Of a stretch of 64,000 nt of DNA, positions 32,674 to 41,949 are shown one piece after another. Position 1 is the stretch's first letter. Every line of letters begins with the position of its first letter. The notes below the pieces were generated by a model. That model was given only the letters and a program-made list of their open reading frames with translations, searched no databases and was not told where the DNA came from. This DNA is from Acidobacteriota bacterium (GTDB taxonomy: Bacteria > Acidobacteriota > Vicinamibacteria > Vicinamibacterales > UBA2999): NCBI GenBank assembly GCA_020851565.1, contig JADZCN010000017.1, positions 61,865 through 125,864 of the forward strand, read 5' to 3'. Both the position numbers and the translations under genes were made by a program.

Positions 32674-33510
32674 ATGATGGTTGGAACTCGCGTGCCAGGT
32701 GCGCTGCGGGAGGTCATGCTGGCCGCGGGCGTGTTGACGCTGGCCGTTGGCGCTCAGGCACAGACGTCGCTCTCCGTGCCGGACACGACGGTCACACCCG
32801 GCGCGGGCGTCGCCGCCACGATCAGCGGTCCGGCCGGACGGCACTATGCGCTTCTGGGCAGCACCGTGGGTTTCGGTTTCGCCTACGGCGGCGTGCCGCT
32901 GAAGGTCGGCACGGACGTCGTGATTCTCGCCCAGGGCACGCTGGGGCCATCGGGCGCGGCGACCGTCACGGTGGTTCCTCCGTTCCTCGGAACCATGCTC
33001 GATCGGTACTATATACAGGCCGCGACGTCGACGTCGGCGTCGTTCGCGCCGTTTGAAGCCTCCGACGGGATCGTGCTCCGCACCAGGGACCTCGTGGAAG
33101 GCCTCACCGGCCCACCCGGACCACAGGGTCCAGCAGGCCCTCAGGGCGCGACGGGCCCGCAGGGAGTCCAGGGCCCTGCGGGGCCGGCCGGACCGCAGGG
33201 CGTCCAGGGCCCACCGGGCCTCGGCGACATGCAGCTGGCGACGAATACCTGGGCCGGACCGCTCAACCAGGGGTACGCCACCTCGTTCACAGCATGGTGC
33301 CCGGTCGGCTGGACCGCCATCAGTGGTGGCCTCGATGACTTCGACAAGTATCAGGGTAGTAATGGGTATCAGCTCGGCCGCGGGTTGATCATCGGGTCCA
33401 GACCGACCAACGGCACGCTGGGGAGGGGGTGGAGCACGAGCGTCATGAACATCGACACCGATCCGCTCTACGACTTCAGGGTCTACGCGGTCTGCGTACG
33501 AACGCAGTAG
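32674..33510 (+). CDS. Secreted collagen-like repeat protein
   Basis: A 278-residue protein with a signal peptide (residues 1-29, ending AVGAQAQ), an N-terminal beta-sandwich-like domain of about 110 residues, then a collagen-type Gly-X-Y stretch around residues 148-186 ([19 protein letters not shown], and so on). A globular C-terminal domain of about 90 residues follows with a Cys pair ([12 protein letters not shown]...VYAVCVRTQ). Such proteins form trimers through the Gly-X-Y part and are often surface or extracellular. The ATG follows GGAGGCAGTGGCAG. No linked genes. Confidence 0.8.
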   Translation: MMVGTRVPGALREVMLAAGVLTLAVGAQAQTSLSVPDTTVTPGAGVAATISGPAGRHYALLGSTVGFGFAYGGVPLKVGTDVVILAQGTLGPSGAATVTVVPPFLGTMLDRYYIQAATSTSASFAPFEASDGIVLRTRDLVEGLTGPPGPQGPAGPQGATGPQGVQGPAGPAGPQGVQGPPGLGDMQLATNTWAGPLNQGYATSFTAWCPVGWTAISGGLDDFDKYQGSNGYQLGRGLIIGSRPTNGTLGRGWSTSVMNIDTDPLYDFRVYAVCVRTQ

Positions 33511-33529
33511 GCGCGGCGCGGACGTGCGC

Positions 33530-33810
33530 TTATCGCATCACCGCATTGAAGACGACGCGGAAGGTGCCGAAGGGCTGTCCCCGCCACTGCGGGCGGAAGC
33601 CGAGGAGGATGATCGGACATCAGCGGCGAACCGGTGGATTGGTGACGCGCCAGCACCTCGCCCTTGAAGTCGTCGTCGGTCTCGAACGCGGGGCTGCCGT
33701 CCACGAAAATGGCCGCCTGCGGGGGCATGCCGGCGACGACGTTCTTGACGGGAAGGCCGAACTGCTCGATGGCGGCAGAGACAACCGCGTTCACTCGCCA
33801 GCCTGCACCT
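33530..33810 (-). pseudogene. C-terminal remnant of an M14-type zinc carboxypeptidase gene with internal deletions
   Basis: The right part reads IEQFGLPVKNVVAG directly joined to PPQAAIFVDGSPAFETDDDF and EVLARHQSTGSPLMS. In another frame it ends ILLGFRPQWRGQPFGTFRVVFNAVMR and TAA (33530-33532). These are pieces of the C-terminal domain of large M14-family carboxypeptidases common in Acidobacteriota, in the right order but lacking the sequence normally found between them. The zinc-binding catalytic domain is gone. It follows the secreted protein gene on the same strand. Confidence 0.6.
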
Positions 33811-33823
33811 GCCGCTCCGGGCG

Positions 33824-34522
33824 CTACTGGGCCAGTTTCTGGTAGTTCGAGTTCGTGATGCGGACCTCGACGTTCCGCTTCGGCATCCCCAGGACGACCG
33901 CCGACGGGTGGCTGGTCCCGTCCGGCAGCTGCGCCATCGTCACCTTCAGCGTGACGACGTTCTCGGGCTCGTCGAGCCACGTGTTCACGTCGACGGCCTG
34001 CAGCGACTTGACGTCGGTGTCGAAGGTCAGCGTCAAGACGTCGTTGGCCTTGACGTAGCCTGGGAACTTCAGGGCGGCGCGGCCCTGACCAGCCTGCGCG
34101 ACCGACGCGGTGCCGGCGTTCATGACCACCTGCATCATGTCCGGCGACGGCGGCAGGTACTGGTGGACGAGTGCGACGGCGGCCTCGAGCTCGTCCTTCA
34201 TCTCTTCCTTCTTGTGCTCGATGATGCGCCCCCTGAGGCCGCGCGCCCTCTGGGCCGGCGGGGGCTGGACGACCGGGGTCTTCTGCACCTTGCCGTCCGC
34301 GCCGTACCGGCACAAGTTGACCGTGGTGCTCTTCACCTCGCCCTTGAGGCTCAGCTCCGTCTTCTCGAGCCACGAGTAAGCGCGAAGCGCCTTCTGGTTG
34401 GCCGCCGCGTGCTGCTTCGCAGCCGCGAGCTTCTGCTGGAGATCCTGAGCGAGGGCGGTTCCGCTGAGCGACAGTGCCACCGCAACCGCCAAACCACCAA
34501 AAATCGAACGCGTACGCGTCAT
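33824..34522 (-). CDS. Secreted protein of unknown function
   Basis: A 232-residue protein with a signal peptide (SIFGGLAVAVALSLSGTALAQ). The mature part begins with a helix DLQQKLAAAKQHAAANQKALRAYSWLEKTELSLKGEVKST and continues with CRYGADGKVQKTPVV, a Lys/Glu-rich helix (RIIEHKKEEMKDELEAAVALVHQYL) and beta segments ending VLGMPKRNVEVRITNSNYQKLAQ. Similar Acidobacteriota proteins exist, but I know no function. GGAGAGACGGC before ATG 34522 decides the start. A decayed M14 gene lies just downstream. Confidence 0.75.
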   Translation of the reverse strand: MTRTRSIFGGLAVAVALSLSGTALAQDLQQKLAAAKQHAAANQKALRAYSWLEKTELSLKGEVKSTTVNLCRYGADGKVQKTPVVQPPPAQRARGLRGRIIEHKKEEMKDELEAAVALVHQYLPPSPDMMQVVMNAGTASVAQAGQGRAALKFPGYVKANDVLTLTFDTDVKSLQAVDVNTWLDEPENVVTLKVTMAQLPDGTSHPSAVVLGMPKRNVEVRITNSNYQKLAQ

Positions 34523-34997
34523 GCCGTCTCTCCTTCTCGTCGAACACCTTCGCCTTAAATCCTCATCGCGCCTCCTCCGGCGGTGTAGCAACTGGACCCC
34601 TGCGAAGGCTCGCCCCGTAGTCGAGGCCCCTGGCCTCGTTGATGACGCGGAACTCCATCAGCGGGGGCTCGGCACTGGTTTCCATCCTCGCAGTACCAGA
34701 TTACGTCCGCGGCGCCGATATCGGCGGCCAATTGTGCCGCCCGGCAACCGCGCAGCTCATGACCGGCAAACTGAAGACAGGGAAGAACTTCGGTGGGCCC
34801 GGCGTCGGCGATGACGATGCGCGGAGGCGGCTGGACCTTCTACGAAAGTGGAGAATCTCCACCTCGTTGGGTGGACGGCCGCCGAGGCCCAAGTGGGCTG
34901 TGGATCGGCGCTCCCGGCTGCGGGTCGGCCGGAGGCCTGTCCCCACCCTCTCGGGCGGCCCCGAGAACCAGCCACGGCACCGGCCCCTTCGGGTGGT
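34523..34997. other. Region without a recognisable gene
   Basis: About 475 bases. Open frames on both strands have no signal, domain or family likeness that I recognise, and they run through the adjacent repeat. It probably belongs to the same eroded stretch as the remnants to its right. Confidence 0.5.
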
Positions 34998-35098
34998 GCG
35001 AGTGGACATCCGCGCTGTCGAGGGGGGACGAATCTCCCGCGAAGGTCTGTTGAGCGGCCTTCCGTTGCGCTCGCCCCCCGTTTATGGCGACTATCGTC
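34998..35098. repeat. Dispersed repeat, copy B
   Basis: About 100 bases nearly identical to copy A (27297-27398); differences include C versus A in the core (GACGAATCTCCC) and one inserted T (GTCTGTTGAGC). The 50-base core is shared with copy C at 41795-41844. Confidence 0.8.
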
Positions 35099-35130
35099 AC
35101 GTTGCAGTACGGCGCGAGCTGCCAGCCACC

Positions 35131-35397
35131 GTGCAGTTCGGCCCGCTCATCGAGCCGATGACTACGGCCGCGGCCGGGGCCAGGCCATCACGGGCAGGTT
35201 CGCCTATCGAGGGTCAGCGCTGCCAGCCCGTTACCATGGCCGCTATTTCTTCGGGGACTGCAAGCAGCGGACGCGTGTGGTCGCTCGGGCTGACCGTGGA
35301 TGCCGACACGGGCCAGGCGATGGTGGTGGACGAGACCGAGCACACGGACGAGTTCGGCGGCACAACGCGAGGGTTGGCCCCGGCCACCGTGTTCTGA
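35131..35397 (+). pseudogene. C-terminal remnant of a PQQ-dependent sugar dehydrogenase-type gene
   Basis: Consecutive pieces in three frames, QFGPLIEP, then DYGRGQAITGRFAYRGSALP and ARYHGRYFFGD, then GRVWSLGLTVDADTGQAMV and TEHTDEFGGTTRG, follow the last blades of soluble glucose/sorbosone dehydrogenase-like propellers. At least two frameshifts are needed and the first 300 or so residues are missing. It follows repeat copy B directly. Confidence 0.55.
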
Positions 35398-35400
35398 CCG

Positions 35401-35630
35401 CCGTCGAGGGAGTTCAACCCCGAGGCCGTCGATGTGGATCCCATGGCCAGGCTGTTGGCGCCCGTTGCCGCACTGATCGTCCGTGCCCTCCAGGCGATAC
35501 AGGCCGTGCTCTTGCACCACCGCCAGCGAGACGACGTTGCAGTGGGGCCGGAGCTGCCAGCGGAAGGTGCCGAGCGGTTGCGCGTGCAAGGCCGTAGCGA
35601 TGGCAAGCGCGGCAAGGGTGGTGCGTTCGT
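35401..35630 (-). pseudogene. Second broken copy of the 'LGTFRWQL' secreted protein family
   Basis: On the minus strand a signal-like LAALAIATALHAQ is followed by PLGTFRWQLRPHCNVVSLAVV and YRLEGTDDQCG, after which the frame is lost. It matches the start of the gene at 31402-32237 in order and spacing. The C-terminal part is missing, replaced by the sugar dehydrogenase remnant on the opposite strand. Confidence 0.55.
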
Positions 35631-35752
35631 CGCGTGTCCTTGTGGTCTGCGCCGAGCGTGGCTTCCAGGTGCCGCGCGGCAGTCTCGAGCGTGGCGCGCG
35701 CGTCCATCGACCGGCCGGCGGCCACTTCGGCCTCGCCCAGCGTCAGGAGCAT
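35627..35752 (-). pseudogene. Remnant of the TPR tail of a kinase/TPR protein
   Basis: LLTLGEAEVAAGRSMDARAT followed by LETAARHLEATLGADHKDTRR is the typical last TPR unit of Acidobacteriota Ser/Thr kinase-TPR proteins. No kinase domain or other TPRs are found in any frame upstream on that strand. It stands immediately before the secreted-family remnant. Confidence 0.5.
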
Positions 35753-35918
35753 GGCTGGTGGTGCTGATGGCGCTCAGCCCCGACAAGCGCGCCGTGCTCG
35801 ACGCCGTGCGTGGCGATCAGCCGCCGGACCTGCCCGCTGCCCGCGTGTTGCGCGAAGCTGCACGCGTCGTGGTGCTGGCCGGGTTGCCTTCGGCTCCGTG
35901 TGCCGATACTGTGCGACC

Positions 35919-36941
35919 ATGCCGACCGCCGCGCGTCTCATCGCTCTCAGTACGCTCCTCGCGTGCGTCACGTCACCACCATCGCAGGCGCAGACCATCA
36001 CCCAGGGACAGGCCAGCGTATCGGGCCAGTCGGTCACCTTCGAGCCGGCTGTCGGCCTGTGGGATCCCGAACAGAACACGGCCTCGCTGCTGTATGTGAC
36101 GAAGGCACTGTCGGCGGCCGACGAAGCTCAGGCCCGCCGGGACGGCTCGTGGCCGCTCGACGGTGTCGGTCCGGCGATCAAGGTGTCGCTCTCGTTCGTG
36201 CCGGGCAAGTTCTCGGCGGCGATGAACGAGCTCGATCGCTGCTGGGTCGGCATCAACGGCTTCAAGGGACAGCCGATCGAGATTTCGGGCAACGCGCCGG
36301 ATTGCCACCTCATCTCCACCGGCGGCCGCCTCCAGCCTGGCGGGATGTTGATGGGACTGCTCGAGGGCAAGGGCAACGGCTACTCGTATCGGCTTCCGTT
36401 CTCCGTGATGTTCCCGGCCGGCGCGGGCCCGACCACCGCCGCCGCGGCGCCGGCGCCTCCAGCCGCCACACGGCCGGCACGCCCGGCTGCACCGGCGGGT
36501 CCGCCGATTCCGCCCAACGGCGCGGCCGGCACCGGCACCTACATGGGACAGACCCTGCGCTTCACCCACGGCCTCGCCTGGCGCACCGGCGACAAGATCG
36601 AGATCGCCCTGTTCGATCACGCGCCGCGCGCCAATATCCTGGCGGAGCTGCGAACCGGGACCTGGGGGGATGGCGGTCCGGCGGGAGTCATGACGCTGAT
36701 GGCCGACACGACGAAGCAGGGGCCGCCCGCGGTGACCTACTGCTTCGTGAGCCTGGACTCTCCGAAGGGCGGCCCGATGGGAATCAACGTCAACGACGCG
36801 AGGAGCTGCGGCCTGACCGAACTGAGCGGCACCCTCACCGCCGGCGGCAGCGTCGCCGCCCGCCTCGCCGGCTCCGCGCCCATGCGAGACAAGCAGCCGA
36901 TGGCATGGGACCTGCGGTTCAATCTCCCGATCGCGAAATGA
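35919..36941 (+). CDS. Secreted two-domain protein of unknown function
   Basis: A 340-residue protein with a signal peptide (MPTAARLIALSTLLACVTSPPSQAQ). Two similar halves are joined by a Pro/Ala linker (residues about 172-196). Each half contains a segment describing strands around a Cys: LDRCWVGINGFKGQPIEISGNAPDCHL and VTYCFVSLDSPKGGPMGINVNDARSCGL. This suggests a duplicated beta-sandwich with a disulfide. Its stop overlaps the start of the next gene (ATGA), beginning a chain of four overlapping genes. Function unknown. Confidence 0.7.
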   Translation: MPTAARLIALSTLLACVTSPPSQAQTITQGQASVSGQSVTFEPAVGLWDPEQNTASLLYVTKALSAADEAQARRDGSWPLDGVGPAIKVSLSFVPGKFSAAMNELDRCWVGINGFKGQPIEISGNAPDCHLISTGGRLQPGGMLMGLLEGKGNGYSYRLPFSVMFPAGAGPTTAAAAPAPPAATRPARPAAPAGPPIPPNGAAGTGTYMGQTLRFTHGLAWRTGDKIEIALFDHAPRANILAELRTGTWGDGGPAGVMTLMADTTKQGPPAVTYCFVSLDSPKGGPMGINVNDARSCGLTELSGTLTAGGSVAARLAGSAPMRDKQPMAWDLRFNLPIAK

Positions 36942-37327
36942 CGCCCCGCAGGCGCGCAGCTGTCGCCGCGGCCCTCTCGCTCACGCTTGCCGTCATCGGG
37001 ATCGCGGCCGCGCAGGATTCGGCGCGAGGCCGAGCCACGATCGACGGCGAAGAGGCCGCCTTCGCGCCCGCCGTCGGCAGACCCGTGTTCTCGCGCGATG
37101 GTCGGGAGGTCCTAGTATTGCGCCGGGACATGTCGGCACCCGGTCGGCCATGGCGACTGTTTGCGATCGACGTCACCTCGGGCACAACGCGCGTGGTGAT
37201 GACCGCCGATTTTCCGCCCAGCGTCGACAGCGTGTCGGGGCTCAGCCTCGGCCCCGACGGCACGCGACTGTATACGTCGATGTCGGAGCGCGCATTCGAC
37301 ATCTGGATGCTCGAGGGGCTCCGGTGA
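36938..37327 (+). CDS. Short chimeric secreted protein: signal plus TolB/WD40 tail
   Basis: A 129-residue product. A signal peptide (AAALSLTLAVIGIAAAQ) and ATIDGEEAAFAPAVG, which resembles the start of the upstream protein (ASVSGQSVTFEPAVG), are joined directly to a propeller tail: FSRDGREVLVLRRDMSAPGR, FPPSVDSVSGLSLGPDGTRLYTS and FDIWMLEGLR. That tail is the usual C-terminus of kinase-TolB proteins. The gene looks like the product of a deletion that fused two genes. It starts within the stop of the upstream gene (ATGA) and shares one base with the next start (TGATG). Confidence 0.6.
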   Translation: MTPRRRAAVAAALSLTLAVIGIAAAQDSARGRATIDGEEAAFAPAVGRPVFSRDGREVLVLRRDMSAPGRPWRLFAIDVTSGTTRVVMTADFPPSVDSVSGLSLGPDGTRLYTSMSERAFDIWMLEGLR

Positions 37328-38238
37328 TGCGTGCACAGACGGCAACTCGCGTGGGACTCTTCGTGCTGGCCCTGACGTGCGCCGCGGCCGCGCAGACGAA
37401 AGGCCCGCTGGATCTCGCCAACGCGCCGGTCGCACCCGGCGCGCGCCGGATTGCCTACGGAACGGATCCGCTGCAGTTCGGCGAGCTGCGCGTACCGTCT
37501 ACCAAGGGCCCTCACCCGGTGGCGATCGTGGTCCATGGCGGCTGCTGGGTGGCGCGGCTCGGCACCATGGACGCCCGCGCCGTCGCGCTGGACAACATGC
37601 GCCCCCTCGCGGCGTCGCTGGCGGAAGCCGGGATCGCGACGTGGAACGTCGAATACCGGCGGCTCGACCACGATGGTGGCGGCTGGCCCGGCACCTTCCA
37701 CGACGTGGCGCGTGCGGCCGATTTCCTGCGGACGTTGGCCGCCGACAACCACCTCGACCTTGCCCGGACCATTGCCGTGGGGCACTCGGCCGGCGGCCAT
37801 TTCGCGATGTGGCTGGGGGCGCGCCCGAAGGTCCCAGAAACCAGCGAGCTCTACACCGCCCATCCACTGCCGCTCAGCGGCGTCGTCAATCTCGACGGCC
37901 CACCCGATCTGAAGGCCACGATCTCCGTACAGCAACCCATCTGCGGGCGCCCGGTCATCACCGATCTCATGGGCGGTTCACCGGACGAACGGCCGGACCG
38001 CTATCGTGCCGGATCGCCAATCGAGCTGGTGCCATTCGGGGTTCGACAAGAGCTGTTCCTCGGCCGGATGTTCGCGGCCCAGGCCAGTCCATACGAAGCG
38101 ACCACGACCCGCGCCGGGGATCCGGTACGCCTGACCCTGCTGGCCGACGCCGGCCACTTCGTGTTCATCGATCCGCAGTCCGACGTCTGGCCGCAGGTGC
38201 TGGCCGCGGTCCGGCGTCTCGTGGCGAAACCGGAATGA
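37327..38238 (+). CDS. Secreted alpha/beta-hydrolase (BD-FAE/esterase-like)
   Basis: A 303-residue protein with a signal peptide (VGLFVLALTCAAAAQ). The oxyanion region VAIVVHGGCWVARLG (HGG motif), the nucleophile elbow GHSAGGHFAMWL with the Ser, and a late ADAGHFVF carrying the His follow the hormone-sensitive-lipase/BD-FAE fold. It probably hydrolyses an ester in the periplasm. The start ATG shares one base with the upstream stop, and its own stop overlaps the next start (ATGA), so it is translated within a coupled chain. Confidence 0.85.
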   Translation: MRAQTATRVGLFVLALTCAAAAQTKGPLDLANAPVAPGARRIAYGTDPLQFGELRVPSTKGPHPVAIVVHGGCWVARLGTMDARAVALDNMRPLAASLAEAGIATWNVEYRRLDHDGGGWPGTFHDVARAADFLRTLAADNHLDLARTIAVGHSAGGHFAMWLGARPKVPETSELYTAHPLPLSGVVNLDGPPDLKATISVQQPICGRPVITDLMGGSPDERPDRYRAGSPIELVPFGVRQELFLGRMFAAQASPYEATTTRAGDPVRLTLLADAGHFVFIDPQSDVWPQVLAAVRRLVAKPE

Positions 38239-38963
38239 CCATCGAGCCCGGCACGCGGCTCGGTCCCTATCTGGTTGTCTCGCGCCTCGGCGAGGGCGGG
38301 ATGGGCGAGGTGTATCGCGGCACCGACACGCGGCTCGGCCGTGAGGTGGCCATCAAGGTGCGGCCCCCGGCGACCGCCGCCGCGCCGGACGCGCAGGCGC
38401 GCTTCGAGCGCGAGGCACGGACGATTGCCTCGCTCAATCACCCGCACATCTGCACGCTGTTCGACGTGGGCACGGACGACGGGCGCGCCTACCTGGTGAT
38501 GGAGTTGCTCGCGGGCGCGACCTTGCACCAGGTGCTCGCGTCTGGTCCGCTGCCCGTCTCCACGCTCGTCGATCAGGCGATCGCGCTCGCCGACCCGCTG
38601 CAGGGTCTCGTCAAGATCCTCGACTTCGGGCTGGCGAAGGCGGACGGCGACCGGCACGCGGAGACGCGCACGCTCGAGGCGGCGCTCACCGGTCCGGGGA
38701 CGACGCTGGGGACGCTGGCCTACATGTCGCCGGAGCCGCTGCGCGGGGAGGCGGTGGATGCGCGCAGCGACCTGTTCTCGCTGGGGCTGGTGCTCTACGA
38801 GATGGCCACGGGGCGGCGCGCCTTCGCGGGGAAGTCCGGCGCGGAGGTGTCGGCGGCGATCCTGCACGAGGAGCCGCCGCCCAGCGCGTGGCGTGCATGG
38901 CGATGGACGATATTGCCACAGCATCGTCGTGCACCGGGCGCGTCCGGGCCGAGATCGGCGTAA
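38235..38963 (+). pseudogene. Ser/Thr kinase remnant lacking the catalytic loop
   Basis: A 242-codon frame with a good glycine loop (GEGGMGEVY), Lys41 (VAIKV) and [22 protein letters not shown] shows that the segment with HRDxKPAN is missing: only about 10 residues separate ALAD from DFG, against about 32 in the two intact kinases here. The frame then continues normally through GTLAYMSPEPLRGEAVDARSDLFSLGLVLYEM and loses its kinase character after AILHEEPPPSAW. The 22-residue in-frame deletion removes the catalytic Asp, so it cannot be an ordinary kinase. It is coupled to the esterase by ATGA. Confidence 0.75.
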
Positions 38964-38978
38964 GCTATCGCCGTCCCC

Positions 38979-41669
38979 ATGCCCTTCGCGCCCGGCTCCC
39001 GTATCGGCGCGTTCGAGGTCACCGGCTCGCTCGGCGCCGGCGGCATGGGCGAGGTGTATCGCGCGCGGGACACGCGGCTCGATCGGGAGGTCGCCATCAA
39101 GGTCCTGCCGGACGCGGTGGCCAGGGACCCGGACCGCCTGATGCGCTTCGAGCGCGAAGCGAAGACCCTGGCCGCGCTCAACCACCCGCACATCGCGCAG
39201 ATCTACGGCCTTGAGCAATCGGGCGATACGTCGGCACTGGTGATGGAGCTCGTCGACGGCGAGGATCTCGCCGAGCGGCTCGCGCGCGGGCCGATCTCTC
39301 CCGACGAAGCGCTCCCGAGCGCGCGGCAGATTGCCGAGGCTCTGGAAGCCGCGCACGAGGCCGGCATCATCCATCGCGATCTCAAGCCCGCCAACATCAA
39401 GGTGCGGCCGGACGGCACCGTGAAGGTGCTCGACTTCGGCCTCGCGAAGGCGCTCGAGTCTGGGACCGGGAGCCGGGAACCGGGAACCGGGAACGGAGCC
39501 TCGCTGGCGAACTCGCCGACGATCACCTCGCCGGCGGTGACGCAGGCCGGCGTCATCCTCGGCACCGCGGCCTACATGTCGCCCGAGCAGGCGCGCGGCC
39601 AGTTTGTGGATGCCCGCACCGACGTGTGGGCGTTCGGGTGCGTGCTGTTCGAGATGCTCGCCGGCCGGCGCCCCTTCGCGGGCGACACCGTCACCGACCT
39701 CCTGGCCGGCATCGTCAAGGAGGAGCCGCCGTGGAACGCGCTGCCGCGGGAGACGCCCGCCCCCGTCCGCACGCTGCTCGGCCGCTGCCTGCGCAAGGAT
39801 CGCCGGAAGCGGCTCGCCTCCGCTGCCGACGCGCGCCTCGAGATCGAGGAGGCGCTCGATCCGGCGGCCGCGGGAGCACCGGTCCCGGTGACGGTCGTAC
39901 CACCGCGACGGTCCCCGGCGCGACTCGCGTCGATCGGGCTCGCCGCGCTTGCCGCCGTGCTCGGCGCCTACGGCCTCGGCAGCCGTTCGTCCGCCACGCC
40001 CCCAGCCCAGGCCCCGGCGACACGGTTCGTCATCACCGCCCCGCCAGGCACGCAGATCGTCAGCGGCCATCGCGAGCTGGCGATCGCGGCCGACGGCCAG
40101 CAGATCGCCTTCATCGCGCGCGGCCAGACGGGACAGCACATCTACGTGCGACGGGTCGACACGCTCGAGCCGCAGCAGGTCCCCGGCACGGACGGCGCCC
40201 GCGACCTGGCGTTCTCGCCCGATGGGCGATGGCTGGCGTTCCATGCCGGCAACAAGATTCGCAAGGTCAGGATCGACGGCACGCTACCCGCCGTACTCGC
40301 CGACGCGGTCCACTCGCACGGGCTGACGTGGCACCCGACCGAGGACGCCATCTACTTCGCGCCGTTCGAGCTGAGCCCGATCTGGAAGGTGCAGGCCGAC
40401 GGCCAGACGCCCGCAGCGCAGGTGACGACGCTCGATGCGGCACGCAACGAGCGCTCGCACGAGTGGCCGGTCGTCGTGGACGCCGGCCGGACACTGCTCT
40501 TTGCGGTCAACGCCAACGGCAACGATCTCGAAGAACTGACGTCGTTCCTCGACCTCTCCACGCACGTACGCAGGACGGTCCGGGCCGGCGCCAGCCCGTT
40601 CGGCTTCAGCGACAGCGGCGACCTGTTCCTCGTGCGGGACCGCTCGCTGGTCGCCGCCGCTTATCGGGACGGTCGGCTCGCCCCTCCGGAGCTGCTCGAT
40701 GCGGCCTCGGCCGTGGACTATCCCGCCCTCTCGTCCACCGGGACACTGGCGTACGTGCCTGCACCCGACTACCGGCGCCGCTCAGTCGCCTGGTACTCGC
40801 CGGACGGTCGGGTGTCGGACACCAGCTTCGGGCAGCGGGCCTTTCATGCTCTCGCGTTGAGCCCGGATGGCCGGCGGGTGGCGCTCAACGTGTACGACGA
40901 TGGGGATACCGCGATGTACGTGGCGGACACCGGCGGCGGACCGCTCACCGCCGTCGCGAGACCATACGGTGCGACGCCGTCGTGGAGCCCGGACGGCAAG
41001 TGGATCGCCGCGTCTGTGCAGCAGCCGGGCACGACCAGTCTCGTCGCGGCGCGGGTCGCGCCCGCGCCGGCGCAGCAGTGGGAGCCGCTCGCGTCCGTCA
41101 GCGCCGAGGACATCCTGTCGCAGTGGACGCCGGACGGGCGCGGGCTGCTGTTCTCGCGCCGCGACTCGCCGACCGGCCGCCGCTTCCCGATGCGGCTGGC
41201 CCTCGATCGCACTCCGCCGAGCGCCTCGGATCTCCTCGACGGCGGCGGCAACCACATCGTGCAATCTCCCGCGCTGTCGCCGGACGGGCGCTGGCTGGCC
41301 TACGAGTCGAACGAGTCGGGGCGCCTCGAGGTCTACGTGCAGGGCTACCCGTCGCCCACCGCCCGCATCCAGGTCTCTCGAGACGGCGGCGCCTGGCCGA
41401 CGTGGTCGAAACGGGGCGATGCGCTCTACTTCGCTGCCGGCGGCGCCATCATGAGCAGCGCCATCACCACGCAGCCGGCCCTCGGCAGCGCTCCTCCACG
41501 GACGGTCGCGAGCGACCCGCTACTCCCGCGGGCTGTCGCGGGTGGCCGCTTGTTCGACGTCGCGCCCGACGGCCGCATCCTCGCCATCAGGGAAGATGGC
41601 AGCGTCCGCTCGGATCACATCGTCGTCGTGCAGAACTCGCTCCATCAGGGGCGACCGCGCAGCCGGTGA
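38979..41669 (+). CDS. Transmembrane Ser/Thr protein kinase with TolB/WD40 propeller sensor domain
   Basis: An 896-residue protein. The cytoplasmic kinase (1-290) has GAGGMGEVY, Lys41, HRDLKPANI (132-140) with Asp134, DFGLAK (152-157) and [13 protein letters not shown] helix is near residues 308-325 ([18 protein letters not shown]). The outer part is a propeller of TolB-like repeats: [49 protein letters not shown] and [28 protein letters not shown] repeat-encoded insert ([13 protein letters not shown], residues 161-173) lies just after the DFG segment. ATG 38979 lies 12 bases after TAAGCT. It would sense an external signal and phosphorylate unknown targets. Confidence 0.9.
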   Translation: MPFAPGSRIGAFEVTGSLGAGGMGEVYRARDTRLDREVAIKVLPDAVARDPDRLMRFEREAKTLAALNHPHIAQIYGLEQSGDTSALVMELVDGEDLAERLARGPISPDEALPSARQIAEALEAAHEAGIIHRDLKPANIKVRPDGTVKVLDFGLAKALESGTGSREPGTGNGASLANSPTITSPAVTQAGVILGTAAYMSPEQARGQFVDARTDVWAFGCVLFEMLAGRRPFAGDTVTDLLAGIVKEEPPWNALPRETPAPVRTLLGRCLRKDRRKRLASAADARLEIEEALDPAAAGAPVPVTVVPPRRSPARLASIGLAALAAVLGAYGLGSRSSATPPAQAPATRFVITAPPGTQIVSGHRELAIAADGQQIAFIARGQTGQHIYVRRVDTLEPQQVPGTDGARDLAFSPDGRWLAFHAGNKIRKVRIDGTLPAVLADAVHSHGLTWHPTEDAIYFAPFELSPIWKVQADGQTPAAQVTTLDAARNERSHEWPVVVDAGRTLLFAVNANGNDLEELTSFLDLSTHVRRTVRAGASPFGFSDSGDLFLVRDRSLVAAAYRDGRLAPPELLDAASAVDYPALSSTGTLAYVPAPDYRRRSVAWYSPDGRVSDTSFGQRAFHALALSPDGRRVALNVYDDGDTAMYVADTGGGPLTAVARPYGATPSWSPDGKWIAASVQQPGTTSLVAARVAPAPAQQWEPLASVSAEDILSQWTPDGRGLLFSRRDSPTGRRFPMRLALDRTPPSASDLLDGGGNHIVQSPALSPDGRWLAYESNESGRLEVYVQGYPSPTARIQVSRDGGAWPTWSKRGDALYFAAGGAIMSSAITTQPALGSAPPRTVASDPLLPRAVAGGRLFDVAPDGRILAIREDGSVRSDHIVVVQNSLHQGRPRSR
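39462..39496. repeat. GGGAACC/GGGAGCC tandem array inside the kinase gene
   Basis: About five units of CGGGAACCG type code for a Ser/Gly/Thr-rich insert behind the DFG motif. The same unit lies between genes at 10783-10806 (opposite strand). Confidence 0.75.
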
Positions 41670-41794
41670 GCGCGCGCTGCCGGGGCGTATTCGCCCCACG
41701 GCTCGACATCGTCTGTTGCGGGGCCAGCCGTCGCGCACACCACAGACACATGGGAGCGCCCGCCGCTCGACTCGCTCGCCCGCCGCGATGGCGT

Positions 41795-41844
41795 GCTGTC
41801 GAGGGGGGACGAATCTCCCGCGAAGGTCTGTTGAGCGGCCTTCC
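41795..41844. repeat. Dispersed repeat, copy C (core only)
   Basis: The 50-base core CTGTCGAGGGGGGACGAATC...GGTCTGTTGAGCGGCCTTCC equals copy B; the flanks differ. It lies between the kinase and the polyprenyl synthase. The remainder of 41670-41949 shows no gene. Confidence 0.8.
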
Positions 41845-41949
41845 CGGGCGACGGCCGCATTTCGCACCACAATCCGCGATCGCGAAAAAGTCACAAGCAG
41901 GGGCTCCGCTCCGGCTAGACTCTCAAAGCCGCCAGTTCTGCAGCCGAAG

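Noticed and set aside
32674..33510. Phage tail fibre origin for the Gly-X-Y repeat protein
   Set aside because: It has a signal peptide and no phage genes are near, so a bacterial secreted collagen-like protein fits better.
38001..40244. 747-codon minus-strand frame over the kinase genes
   Set aside because: Pure shadow of the plus-strand kinases; no start context and no recognisable domain.
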